The position numbers and the translations under genes are program-made. Under the pieces are notes generated by a model. That model saw nothing but the letters and a program-made list of their open reading frames with translations, was not told where the DNA came from and ran no database searches. Source: Eucalyptus grandis (taxonomy: Eukaryota > Streptophyta > Magnoliopsida > Myrtales > Myrtaceae). Taken from it: a stretch of DNA of 64,000 nucleotides. The DNA is taken from positions 1,464,630 to 1,528,629 of the forward strand of contig NC_052614.1 of assembly GCF_016545825.1 (NCBI RefSeq). The letters run 5' to 3'. Positions 46,381-58,429 of this stretch are shown here, one piece after another (the first letter of the stretch is position 1; each line of letters starts with the position of its first letter).

Positions 46381-47754
46381 GGTTGCGTTTGTGAAAGCTT
46401 TTGGGGAAAGTCTTTAGGAAAATGTAAAGACCTTTGAGCTAAAGGTGTTTTCCAAAATGCAAACTATGTTTGGTAAATTGTAATTCGAAAGCCCTTTGTG
46501 AAGTATTTTTAAGCAAATGGTGTTTGGGGGAATTACATTTACAAAGAACTTTTGTGATAAAAAAAATAATCAAAAGAAAAATAAAAAAAATTGATCGGCA
46601 AGGGTAAACGACGGCCGGTGATCGAAATTTGTCGCCGGTAGTCGACATCGACTCAGGCAGCTCCGGAGACGATTGGAGAGGGCTATCCGGGATCGAGCGA
46701 CCCCCAAGACCACCAGCAAAGGCTGCCCGAGGTCACACGACGCCGCCATGACCTCCGGCCACCCCGGATCTAGGGCGGCGAGGTCGTGCGACGCTGCCTC
46801 AACCTCCGGCGGCCCCACCGCGACGTAGATTAAGGGCATCGGGGTTGTGGGAGGACCTTGCCGGCGACCGCTCATGGGCGGTGGTGCCAAGGTGCGGTGG
46901 TGCAAAGGCGCGGTGGAGTCGAGCTCCGGCAAAGGGGGAAAACTAGCGTCACTGCGGGGCGCGGGGGTCGGCAACCAAGCGGAGGACGGTGGGCATAGGC
47001 GCGATGGAGGCAAGCTGCTGAGGCAGAGGTCCTGCAAACGACGAGTGGAAGCATCGGCCGGCGTGGCGGAGTCAGGCGCTGGGTCGTGGGTTGCTGGGCG
47101 GCGACGGCGTCGAGCGGAGGCGAGCTCAGATTTGCAGGTGTCGGGGCACTGAAGCAGCGAGATCGGGACAGCAGCAGTCGAGCGGTGAGGGCCTCAGGCG
47201 CTGGGTCGCAAGCTGCTGAGTGACGACGGCGTCGGGCGGAGGCGAGCAGCAGTCAGCGATGACGCGGTCGTCGAGCGAGATTGCGCGGCAAGCTTCGCGA
47301 TTTGCTGTAGGTGCGGTTCGAAAGGGGCAGGGGTCCGCTCGAGTTCAGATCTGGTGGAGGCGCAACGGCGGTGGAGCAGAGAGGGCTCGCAGGTCGTCGA
47401 TGCGGGTGGTGTTGGCGCGGTCAAGGGCTGCCGGCATAGTGGCCGGCGCGAGCAAGGTCTTCGTGAAGAAGATGAATAATACCCAAGAAGAAAAAGATGA
47501 TGAGAGGGCAAAACCGGAAAATGAAGAATCAACGAGGATAATTTGGGAAGAATTTTTTTTTTAGCCCCTCACCCTCAGCATTTTCGGCATGCTGAAAGCC
47601 CAAGGCAGCCCCCCACCTGCCTTGGGCTTTCAACCTTCACAAGGCTGATATTTTGCAAAGGGGCTTTGAAAATTCTTTGCCAAACACCCTATACTTGGCC
47701 CAAAGATCCTTGGGGCTTCAAAGTAGCCTTGAGAAGCTACTCCCAAACGCAGCC
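46381..47754. mobile_element. Non-autonomous DNA transposon with GC-rich core
   Basis: The left end GGTTGCGTTTGTGAAAGCTT matches the complement of the right end, GGCTGCGTTTGGGAGTAGCTT, and inverted similarity continues (GGTGTTTGGC / AATGGTGTTTGGG). These ends resemble common plant hAT or Harbinger-type MITEs. The core (46600-47460) is strongly GC-rich with long chance frames. No transposase; the target duplication is unclear. Confidence 0.65.
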
Positions 47755-47975
47755 TTTTTTCTTTTTGGTGGACTTCATTAATACAAACCAGGATTTTTAT
47801 GATGATGAAGCAATTATGTAGTCATTAATGCAGAATCTAGGAACTGAAATTCTTAATTGGACTATGCATTACATAAGAACACAGCAACTAAAACAAATGT
47901 GCTGACTTGATCATCTTATTTTGACCGTGTTTCTCCTAATTCATTGTATATATGGTCTCCCAGTTATCCATATTT

Positions 47976-48222
47976 TGTTAAATTGCTAAAGGGAGAAAAG
48001 ATGAGTCTGAAACTTCATCTTACGTACAAAGCAACCAAATCTTTTACAAAGGACAAAATACATAATGTAAAACACACCATAACTACCCATGTTCTCCATA
48101 AAGCACTTGCCCCCACTAACACCTAAAAACTAGGATAACCAACACACATGACTCCACTAACTCTAATAACTGAAAAACCAAATCAGCAACATGTACAAAA
48201 GGAAATAACTATTATATCAACA
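47976..48222 (-). repeat. Copia 3' LTR
   Basis: 247 bp, TG...CA, next to the polypurine tract. Confidence 0.93.
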
Positions 48223-48253
48223 ATCCCTCCCTTAAACTAATGTTTGCTAACAT

Positions 48254-50299
48254 TCAGTTTAAAGCCTTGACTTTTTTCACCGTGCAAACACCTAGTAACC
48301 TTCTGAGCTTCACAAATGACTCCATCTTGAGGGCCTTGGTGAATATATCAGCAACTTGATCTTCACTCCTGCAGTAGATTAGATCAATTGTTCCATCATT
48401 ACTAAGATCTCTCAAGAAATAAAACTTCACATCAATGTGCTTGCTTCTTCCATGTAACACCGGATTCTTGGAGAGTTTTATTGCTGAGTTATTGTCACAA
48501 AATTTTTTAGTAGGTCTCGGTTGCTTGAATTGTAACTCCTCAAGACTTTTCCTTAGCCAAATAGTTTGACAAGCACTAGCTGTTGCAGCAACAAATTCAT
48601 CTTCTATACTTGACAATGTGACAATTGGTTGCTTCTTTGATGACCACGAAATAGCACCTGTTCCAAACATAAAAGCATAACCCGAAGTGCTCCTCCTATT
48701 ATCTTGATCTTTTGCATAGTCACTATCAGTAAATCCCAACAAATTGGACTTTTCACCCTTCTTGTAAAATAGCCCAAAGTCTCTAGTTCCTTGCAAGTAA
48801 CAAAGGATTCTCTTGGCAGCTAACAAATGCATTTGTGTAGGATTCTCCATATATCTACTGATTAAACTCACAGGATACATTATGTCTGGTCTTGTTGCAG
48901 TTAAATACATCAAACTGCCCACAATTTGTTTATAGAGTGTGTTGTTAACCTTCCTCCCTCCATGATCTTTGTACAACTTTAAGCCAAACTCAACTAGAGT
49001 GTTTATAGGATTACAATCCTTCATCTGAAACCTATCCAAAATTTCTCCCATATATTTCTTTTGAGAAATAAAAATCCCATCATCCGATTGTACCATTTCT
49101 ATGCCAAGGAAGTAATGCATCATACCAAGATCAGACATTTCAAACTCATCCATCATAGATTTTTTGAATTCTTCAAACATGCCATCACAACTTCCAGTAA
49201 ATATAAGATCATCAACATACAAGCAGGCAATAAGCATTTTCTCTTTATCTCCAATCTTGACAAAAAGCGTATGCTCATAAGGACATTTTGAAAAACCAAC
49301 TTGAAGAAAATAAGTTTCAATACGACTATACCAAGCCCGAGGGGCTTGTTTTAGCCTATAAAGAGCTTTTTTCAATCTATAAACTTTATGCTCATTTCCA
49401 ATCTTGACATAATCAGGGGGTTGCTCAACAAATACCTGTTCCTCCAAGTATCCATGCAAGAATACCGATTTGACATCTAGCTGAAAAATAGGCCAAGAAT
49501 TCTGTGCCGCCAATGCAACCACCAATCTGATCGTGTCATGTCTCGCAACTGGAGAAAAAACCTCTGTATAGTCGATTCCATATTGCTGCTTGTATCCATT
49601 GGCTACCAAACGTGCTTTGTATTTGTCAACTTCATCATTTTCTTTCAGTTTTGTTTTAAAGACCCACTTTACACCAATGGTTTTTTGTCTATCCAGAAGA
49701 TCGGATAACTCCCAAGTATCATTTCTTTCAATGGAATTAATTTCATCATCCATCGCTTTTCGCCATTTTTTTTCTTTGACAACACTCTCAAAAGTTGTAG
49801 GGTCATAGTCTGAAAATAAGGCAAAGTGAGTAATTGAATCTCCAATTCCAGTTACCTCATAATCTTCCATCCAAGCATGCTTTCTTCTAACGCGGCGAAT
49901 AAATTGGGCTTCTTCTTCATTGACTTCAGCGCTTGCTGGTGAAATTCCAACAGCCGTAGAAGTTGTATTTGATGAATTTTGGGGCATATAAGGTGCTGAA
50001 ATTTGCTCCCGTTCAACATCATTGTCATAAAGAACTTGGGTAGGCTGCTGCCTATTCCAATCCCAAGTGTTCTCTTCATCAAAAACAACATCCTTGCTAG
50101 TCATAATCTTCTTTGTTAGTAGATTGAATAATTTATATGCTTTGGATGCTTCACTTACACCAAGAAAGATACATTTTTCAGCCTTGTCATCAAGTTTCTT
50201 CATTTTCACATCTGGGACATGGGCATATGCGATGCATCCAAAGATTCTGAAATGATCTACAGCCGGTCTTCTCCCACTCCAAGCCTCCTCAGGTGTCAT
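48254..50299 (-). pseudogene. Copia integrase tail, reverse transcriptase and RNase H (open 681 codons)
   Basis: The open frame begins in the integrase C-terminus (MTPEEAWSGRRPAVDHFRIFG). It contains the full RT domain, from NDTWELSDLLDR through KARLVANGY and the catalytic YVDDLIF. RNase H follows with GFTDSDYAKD and CDNNSAI, and it ends near FTKALKMESF. RT would copy element RNA and RNase H degrade the template. The usual acidic residue in the (E)AEYVA motif reads DEFVA. It lacks its own start because it is part of a polyprotein whose upstream frame is interrupted. Confidence 0.92.
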
Positions 50300-51067
50300 A
50301 TTCTAAACATCGAAAGTTGGACTTCTGTTCAAAACATGAATACTCTAATTTACTGCTTCTAGCCAAAAAGTCTTTGGAACTCTTCCTCTTGCCAATAAAC
50401 TTCTCACCATGTTGAGAATGGTTCTATTTTTCCTCTCAAAAACACCATTCTGTTGTGGTGTATATGCAGCAGTAAGCTCTCTTCGAATGCCATGCTTTGC
50501 ACAAAAAACTTCAAATTTTTTTGAGCAATATTCACCATCACGATCTGTTTGAAAAGTCTTAATGGTCTTTCATGTTTCATTTTCAACACGAGCTTTGAAG
50601 CTTTTAAATGTGGAGAAAGCTTTTGATTTTTCCTGTAAAAAATAAACCCAAGTTTTTCTGGAAAAATCATTAATGAAGGTCATTAAGTATCTTTTACTTC
50701 CATTAGAAGATGGATTTATGGGACCGCAAATGTCCGAATGCACCAACTGCAAAACATCATTTGCTCTCCATGACTTTTCTTTTGAAAATTGAGAATGATG
50801 CTGTTTGCTAACAACACATTCTTCGCAAACTTGGGAAGGAACATTGATTTGAGGAAGACCCGTCACCATGTTTTTCTGTTAGAGGGTCTTCAATCCACCA
50901 AAACTCAAGTGACCATAGCGAAAGTGCCAAAGCCATGAGGGATCTTTTTTTTCAGCCATCAAACAAGACTGAATATTTTCAATCTTTAATGGAAACAATC
51001 TATTTGAATTCATAAGAACAACTGCAATAGCACCTCTAACGGAATCATAAATTTCACAAACACCCCT
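50300..51067 (-). pseudogene. Copia integrase region with in-frame stops
   Basis: It reads the zinc-binding WHFRYGHLS...CEECV, catalytic HSDICGP, FQTDRDGEY and NGVFERKN (the D, D, E triad). Stops interrupt it after YVITI, after GGLKTL, after RVENET, after LEAVN and just before MTPEEAW. Several sit where Gln or Trp is expected, consistent with C-to-T or G-to-A decay. Confidence 0.88.
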
Positions 51068-52285
51068 CTAAATGGTGATTACATAACCATTTTCTTGTAA
51101 TTGGCCAGCACTTAATAGGTTACTTTTCAAGTCAGGAACATACAACACATTAGAGATCGTTTCCACAAAACCATTCTTGGTTCTTATCTTAATATCACAT
51201 TTTCCCATCACTTTCACAGTAGAATGATCCCCAAAACTCACGGTGGAATGAAAATCTTCATTTAGATGAGAAAAAGAAGACTTACTTCCACTCATGTGAT
51301 TACTGCAACCTGTATCCACATACCAAATATTTGACTCGCGCTCCTTTTCATCTTGAACAGCCATCAACAACGTTTCTGCTTCCTTTTTTTCAACAAAATT
51401 TGAACTCTCTGCCTTTTGTTTATTATTAGGCAGCCTAGCATAACATTCAGATGCATAATGACCAAATTTATGACATCTAAAACACTCTACCTTGGATTTG
51501 TTAGGATCCCGTCCTCTACATTTGCCTTGAAATTGGTCATTATTGGCTTTGAAATTCCTGCCAACATCTCTATTTCCTCGTTCTCCCCTTCCTCTACCTC
51601 TACCTCTACCCCTTCCTCTGAAATTAGTGGAATGAGTATTGGTAGAAGCCTTCAACGCTTGCTCCTCTACTATTGAACTTCTGTTCATCTTCTGTTCATG
51701 GACCAATAAGGAGCTTTGCAATTCATCAAGAGAGAGCGCATCTATGTCTTTCGACTCTTCAATTGAGCAGACAACATAATTAAACTTTGGTGTCAAGGAG
51801 CGCAAAATCTTCTCTACAATGGTGACATCGTCCATCTTCTTGCCATGGAATCGCATTTTGTTGTTGATCTCCATTGTTCTGGCACAATAACTAGTGACAG
51901 ATTCTCCATTTCTCATTGCTAGTGTCTCAAAATCTTTTCTCAAGGCTTGAAGCGGTGCACGCTTCACTCTAATAGAGCCTTGATATTTCTTCTTCATAGA
52001 ATCCCAAATATCCTTGGAAGTTTCTTTGCAAAGAATAGTCTCCAAGATGGGACGATCGATAGCCTGAAAAAAAAAAATTGCCTTCAGGTCCTTCAACTTT
52101 CTAGCTTCCAATTCTGCTTTCTGAGGATCTGTCAAAGCCATGCCCACTGGTAGCTCTTGAATTCCATATTCGACAACCGACCAATACTCCTTTGATCGTA
52201 AAAAATTCTCCATCAGCATGCTCCAATGATCATAGTGACCATCAAAGCGTGGAATTGCTGGTTGAACAAAATTGTCGGTGGCCAT
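51068..52285 (-). pseudogene. Copia gag and protease (open 405 codons)
   Basis: The gag domain starts MATDNFVQPAIPRFDG. It passes an RGRGRGRGRG basic stretch and one CCHC zinc knuckle (CFRCHKFGHYASEC) for RNA packaging. The protease motif WYVDTGCSNHMSG (Asp-Thr-Gly) follows. The frame stops early in the region before integrase. Confidence 0.92.
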
Positions 52286-52347
52286 TGGAAATATTGCTAC
52301 TGCAATTTTCTCACGATTTTTTTTTTAAACTCTCATGTTTCTCTCAG

Positions 52348-52359
52348 GCTCTGATACCA
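52348..52359 (-). other. Copia primer-binding site
   Basis: TGGTATCAGAGC on the minus strand, complementary to initiator Met-tRNA. Confidence 0.9.
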
Positions 52360-52360
52360 C

Positions 52361-52605
52361 TGTTAAATTGCTAGAGGGAGGATAGATGAGGCTGAAACTT
52401 CATCTTACATACAAAGCAACCAAGTCTTTTACAAAAGACAAAATACATAACGTAAAACACACTATAACTACCCATGTTCTCCATAAAGCACTTGCCTTAC
52501 TAACACCTAAAAACTAGGATAACCAACACACATAACTCCCTAACTCTAATAACTGAAAAACCAAATCAGCAACATGTGCAAAAAGAAATAACTATTATAT
52601 TAACA
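52361..52605 (-). repeat. Copia 5' LTR
   Basis: 245 bp, one base from the primer-binding site. Confidence 0.93.
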
Positions 52606-52610
52606 TATTT

Positions 52611-54110
52611 TACTGTTTGTCACTGGGAACTCCTCCCGGGAAGCTTGGTACATCTTAGAACAGGGGCAAAGACTCACTAGCTTCCATAATCCGGATTTTA
52701 ATGATGATTCCCTACGTCTTTGATTTTTACTTGGTGAAAAATTGAAGTACAGATGAAGGATGCCGACTATAAAATGGGAACGGTTAGTATTTATTGCGAG
52801 TTTCCTGTTCAACTATACTTAATGAGCCTTGGTTTTCAGATTTACCTCCTCTGGAATTTGATTGATGGGTTAAGCTAGCTTGTTTTCACCCTACCTCCGC
52901 TCTTTCCAGGTTGCTTTGGTTGTTCATGGGAGTCGTATAAAACGCATCGTTCCCGCTGGTGGAACTCCGCTTTATGTGAAAAATTGCGTTGTCATGTAAC
53001 TTTCGCACATTACCGTTGTTTTGGGTGGCATGTTTCTCTGTCATAATACATGACATGAATGGCATTCATCTATCTTGGTGTTGTATATCGTTCCGTGTTT
53101 TGCAGGTATGACTGATTTGAATGTCCACGTTGCTGTGGATAATGAACTGGCTAAAAATTTACACATGAAAGGTGACTTAATTTAAGAAAGCGACGAAACT
53201 GCATTGCAAGCTGGATTTCTTGGACAGCCTCAGAGACTTTCTGTGGACAGGTCTGCCTTCAATCTATGAATTATGACTTCCCAATGGGAAGATTTTGTAA
53301 ATTTATCAAGGTATATTGTAATTAATTACCAGTCATCCAAGGGCATTCGATGTTATTCTTACGGTGACCTCTAAACTTTGTTCCCTCACCAAAAGTTGTT
53401 GAAAAGAGTGATTGCAACCACTCGCATGAAATATATATTACTTTATAATCTTTGTCAAGCAATGTCTATTCATCTATTAAAGCTTCTATTATTTTTCATA
53501 TCAATCTGTCAAAGCTTGTTCCAGTTGCCAAAAAGCATGAAGTGTTGTTTCATCCGGCACATCCTGCCACTAGGTTCATCATTTGATGCTTGATTTTCCA
53601 CCTATTGTGTTTTGAAATGCTTTCTGAATTGTTCCAGAAAATTTTGAGAGAATATGACTGCTTTCGATGTGATTATCACACTAGTCTCGATAGATTTGAT
53701 GCATAACAGTGCCTCGTGCAACTATTTCTGATCTAGATTTCTACAGCGGCAGCCTGATCAGTTTCAAGAGAGAGCCAAACTCAGTCAAAGCAAGCTAATG
53801 AAATGAAAGAGAAATAAATGTTCTGACAAGTATCGTCCTAGAATGATGAACCAGCTTCACAAAGCATATTGTTCTGCAGTATGCCCACCTCAATACGCAG
53901 CAACTTGGTGAAATTTCAAAATCTTAATTGTCTATAGTTGTTAATGATTAAGATTCAGCAGGAAATAGAAATGTTCTAAATAAATCTAACAAGGAAACGT
54001 GGCCTGCAGAATGTCAGCTATACTCCTTGACCTCAGTTGAAAATTTTGAGAGATATAACATTGCTAGATGGATCCCGAGTAGACGAACAGCCTTTGCTTT
54101 TTGAGGCTAG
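52611..54110 (+). other. Exon-like remnants of an unrecognised gene
   Basis: Three coding-like pieces with intron-like borders are seen. One around 52752-52783 reads MKDADYKMGT. One at 52910-52996 reads VALVVHGSRIKRIVPAGGTPLY. One at about 53108-53250 reads TDLNVHVAVDNELAKN and, after a stop, ETALQAGFLGQPQRLSVDR. A VAKKHEVLFHPAHPAT piece lies near 53530. They look like one conserved protein, but I cannot name it. Joins need frame changes, so it is probably decayed; the copia element sits just upstream. Confidence 0.4.
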
Positions 54111-57100
54111 CTAGACCTTCTGTTGTTGAATGACCAAGACCGAAAAACTTCCTATGATATCTGTTGTAGCGAGCAGGTCTCCAATGACCCCAAGCTCAGG
54201 GAATTCACTCCATTCGTGAAGTCCCGATGTCTGAGGGGACGCTTCTCTCTGGCGCCGCCCCACTATAATATGGTCATACTTGTTCCCCATAGGTCTTATT
54301 ATCAGTGCAGTGTTAGGTCCGTCATCCACCATCTCCTCTCTGTACGAAACATTCCTGCTACCAATGCTACCGCTCTTGACATCCTTTAAGACTTCAGAAT
54401 CATACATCTTTTCCCAGTTGGAAATGCCTTTGTCTGAATGGTGGGTGATGTGGATGACTTCGAGAGTGATGTTTGCACCGCTTGCCATGCGCTTAGCCAG
54501 AGTCAATGCCTCCCTGTCGTCATTGCCTCCGAGAAAGATCATGGCCACTCGAAGTGGTGACTGAGCTGACGACACCAGCGAATTGGAGCCTCCTAAGAAA
54601 CCACGGTCCACTAATATACCCACCGAGCAAGGAGCCCTCTCAAGAACACTGCTGTTCAGCATCCTCAGCTTTTTGTCCTCTGATTCCAGGGACCCATCCT
54701 CGGACCATTTACGGTGAAAGGGTAGTACTATGAGGGAGGCGAGCTTGTTAAGTGCCAACATGCATATGTCCTCGTTCATCAACCTTGGCGGGGAGATTGC
54801 TGTGTAGACGTTTGCTGATATGGTGCCCCAGTGGTCTTGCTCGTAGTGGCTGAAGGCCGCGATGATGTTCTCGGAGTACGAGTTTTTGATGAGAACCCTC
54901 CTCTGCATCCTATGAGAAATAAAGAGAGGAGTGGCTCGGCCGACCAGCTCGATGAGGTGGAGGCCATAGAGGGCGATGGGTCGTTCTTTGGTGGGACAAG
55001 TGGCATCTAATAAGTTGAGGATCGCTGCAACATTATCAGGTCGATGAATGGTGGCGACAATTCGGAGCTCGGCATTGGGTTTCAGATGCAAGATGTTCCT
55101 CTGCTGGTAGCCTGCATATTTCCTGGAAGGGTCATAGAAGTACTTCACGCCATATGGAGTGATGATTGCGATCGCCAAGATGACCACAACCATGAAAGAG
55201 TAGATGTCATTGGTCAGAATCTGCAGAGATGCAAAGAAATAGAGAAAGAAAAGACAATTAGTGTAAAGAACCAGCAATGAACTCCTTTGGTGATTTTTCC
55301 TTGTTTTTCAGTGGATGTCCAAAATGCAGTTTCATTGAGAGAGATTCTGAAAAGATCACACACCAAAAAGAGAAGTTGCTGAAAGAGTCCATGCTCTTCA
55401 AATCACAGAATCCAGAGTTCCATAGAAAATTGGATATGAGACGGGACATGAAAATGCATTTTCACTGATATATGGAATACCTTATTGTCTCTGACGAAGC
55501 TCACTGCAACCAAGTCGACCACGCCTTTGCTGCTCATTATGAAAGCAAGGGCCAACATGTCTCGTTTAGGTATCTTCAAGACTATTGAAGGAATCATAGA
55601 GCCTATGAATTTCGCCACGACTACTATTGCGGTGATTATGCTGCTAACCTGAAGGAAGTCGCTGCTGTATTGGATGTCTGCAAAGTTGGCCTTCATCACC
55701 CTCGTAGTAATGAAAAGAGGCAAAAGCACACCCGAAGTGAAGCAATCTAACTTCTCCACTAAGGAGACTCCTAATGGCGGGCCATCAGGAATGGCTAAAC
55801 CCAGAATAAATGGCGCGAAGAAACTGGGGATCCCCACCAATTGGAATATCACCGTAGAGGCAACAAAGTACAGGATTATGGCATAGACGTACCCATTGTT
55901 GACCGGTCTGCCTTCCGGAGTTCGTCTAATGATCCAATTCATTGCTGGCCGAATCACTTTGACAACGAAAACAAGGTACAGGAGGACACCCGCAAATGTT
56001 CCTGAAGCTTGCTTAAGCTTTCCATGCCCAACTCCACCAATGGCCAAGGTGGTAATGACTTGCAGAAACATGCTGAGTACATCACTGATCAGTGCAGAAG
56101 ACAGTCCTAGCCGGCCGAGTTCCGAGTTCAAGATTTTGAGGTCATCGAGAAGGCAAGAAACGATGGGAAATGGTGTTATAGACTGCAAGGCGACAAAATT
56201 AACTAGAGCAAATTTATGCTCTCGAGGAAGCCGCCTCGAAGCACTGAAATTTACCACACCTGATAGTCCGAACACCAATGGCGTCAACAATGATGCTATG
56301 CCAGTGTACAGACCATTTTTTCCTGTCAGCAGAACCATGTTGACGTCCATCTTCACGCCCGTTAAGAGAATAAAAACTAGGTAACCGAAATGAGTAATGG
56401 TATCAACCAATTCCTGGCTCTCAATAGTGAAGAGAATCCTCACATCTTTCCCACTGAGGTGGACAAACATATTGGGGCCGAGGATTATACCAGCCTGGTT
56501 CACAAAAACAAGATGAAGAAATCCCGCACCCTCATCAGCCGCTTATTCATTTCAGGGAAAGAAAAAGATTCTGCTTAATTTATGAAACAGAATAAATAAG
56601 TGGAAAAAGCATTGCATCCATCCCTGCCATTGAAGAATACAGTAGATTTCAATGGACTTCCTGGGAGACACTACAGTAAATAGAGAGTCCTGAATGACTT
56701 CACATGTCTAACCACATGCGGACTTTTCATCGAGCATCATGTCGAGAAGTCTTTTGAAAACCATAGTTTTGTATAGCTTTGCCATAGCCGGAACCATCAA
56801 AACTCGCCAAGGCTCATCTCTGACCATTAGAAAGTACTTTATCTAGACAGTGTTCTTGCCTCTATCTGCTAATCAAGAGCAGAGAAGATAACAAATCATT
56901 CTTAATTTGTGAAACTTTTTTTTCCAGACACTACGTGAGAATGAAACCACCCCCCCCTCAACCCAATCAAATAAAACCGAAATTTATCTCCTCCACCACC
57001 TGCTCTAATCAAGAAACAAGCTCGTTAACCATTGCATACAAGCAGTAAAAGGACGTCGAAATCTGAACTTACGAGAATCTGCGAGACCAGCTTTGTCATT

Positions 57101-57318
57101 CCAATCCGCTTAAGCACGAAATGACAAGCTTCAGTGACGAGGAACACCGTAATCAGCTCCAAGTTCAGGCGAGTCAACGAGTAATTCAGAGGATTGCTGA
57201 CGCGATCGAAAAGGTACCCCCAAATGCCATCTGAATTGACTCTGGGAGGCAAGTATGGACATATGGTGTACGCTAAAGTATCATTACCAAGGTCTGTAGA
57301 GGTAGTTTTAGAACCCAT
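54111..57318 (-). CDS. CHX-type cation/H+ antiporter, three exons
   Basis: Exons 57318-57073, 56494-55481 and 55220-54111 join in frame through GT/AG introns of 578 and 260 bp to 789 residues, the usual CHX length. The N-terminal half is a multi-pass Na+/H+-exchanger domain. SQILAGIILGP spans the first junction, and the acidic SALISDVLSMF helix is conserved in CPA2 transporters. The region from about residue 420 is the cytosolic CHX tail with two universal-stress-like parts (LRIVATIHRPDNVAA; LRVAMIFLGGNDDREAL). CHX proteins move K+ or other monovalent cations against protons in endomembranes or the plasma membrane; substrate and location are not readable here. I start at MGSKTTST; the frame continues eight codons upstream only to a TTG. 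No damage seen. It is divergent from the PIG-B pseudogene. Confidence 0.92.
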
Positions 57319-58425
57319 CTCATCAACCCGCGAAAAAACCAAAACAAGAGTCTTCTTTCCTCCCTTAAGCTTTCTGGGTCATGACAATGAAGAACGTTCA
57401 GCTTTTCTATTCTGCAAAAGTCTGCAGTTTGCATGGCGATACCGAATACCCAGTTATGACTTTCCATTCAAAGTTTCTATCTTGGGTTGAGAACATGGAT
57501 GAGGTGCTAAAACTGAAAGACGGTGAATTACGGGTAGCTGCGAATGAATTTTGGTGGATGTCAATAAATTCCGTTACCAATTGTCGAGTTTTTACTGGAA
57601 ATGGACGTTAGGACTTCGTTTCAACTAGGTTTCTAAATTTTCGGCCCAAGAACAAACTAGGTTTCTAGATCTTTTCGGTCAACTACTAGGTTCCTAGATG
57701 ATAATGGCTTTTTGAGACTGTTTGTTGTAAGGACAGGAAAGATCTAGTTGGCTTAACAAAAATCGTTTCTAGGTTGACAATTTTATTTTCCATTTATATT
57801 CATAAATGCTACTACTTTTCCCCCCTATTTTTAGTAATTTCGAATATAGCCGCTTTTCTTGAAACCAGAAAAATAATTTCCTTTTTAAAAGCCTATGATT
57901 TTGCAATTTGCGGTGACAGTAAATAAATGAACTTTGTACTTGAAACCATCTCGAGAAGGGTAAATAATACATAATGTTTTCAAATTGTTCTAGTTATTAG
58001 CATTGCAATTTTTATGACGCTAATGAAAAGAATATGCAAATCAGAGTACACCAGAATTTTCAATCTGTTTATTTAGTAAAGTAGCTTCTTTTGTGATTTT
58101 ATTTTTGTTCGAGTAACGTTGTAGTGGATAGAGAACTTAGGAATTCAATTAATACATCGGTTTGTTACAATGAACACGTACAATGATAAAATGTCAACGG
58201 ACCAATTTACATATGATTAGCAGATGTACAAATGCGTTATGTAGATGCAAAAAAATTCACGTTTGAAAGACTAAGCAAAAATCCCTTTTTAACTTCACCA
58301 AAATCAAATATTTGAATCATCAGATATCAAAAGGAAATCATTGATTAGAAAATTAATTTACAGAAGGGATCGTATCAATACATTGAATTTTTTTTTTAAA
58401 TATGATTTTTTTTAATGGAAAGATT
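57319..58425. other. Intergenic region between divergent CHX and PIG-B loci
   Basis: It should contain the CHX promoter. Three diverged copies of ACTAGGTTTCTA.AT.TTTTCGG lie at about 57625-57700. No gene is seen. Confidence 0.4.
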
Positions 58426-58429
58426 GTTG

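Larger units (their letters stand above)
47976..52605 (-). mobile_element. Structurally complete Ty1/copia retrotransposon
   Basis: LTRs 47976-48222 and 52361-52605 differ by about 15 substitutions and two one-base gaps (about 94% identity). TATTT flanks both sides (47971-47975 and 52606-52610). The primer-binding site (TGGTATCAGAGC on the minus strand, 52359-52348) and a polypurine tract (TTTAAGGGAGGGAT, 48236-48223) are in place. Gag, protease, integrase, RT and RNase H follow in copia order, but the polyprotein frame contains five in-frame stops between about 51065 and 50297, so this copy cannot make its full product. Confidence 0.95.

Noticed and set aside
46570..47564. Pro/Arg-rich open frames up to 155 codons
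   Set aside because: They overlap on both strands in the GC-rich core of a DNA transposon; low-complexity composition only.
55896..56384. Plus-strand open frame of 162 codons
   Set aside because: Antisense shadow of CHX exon 2.
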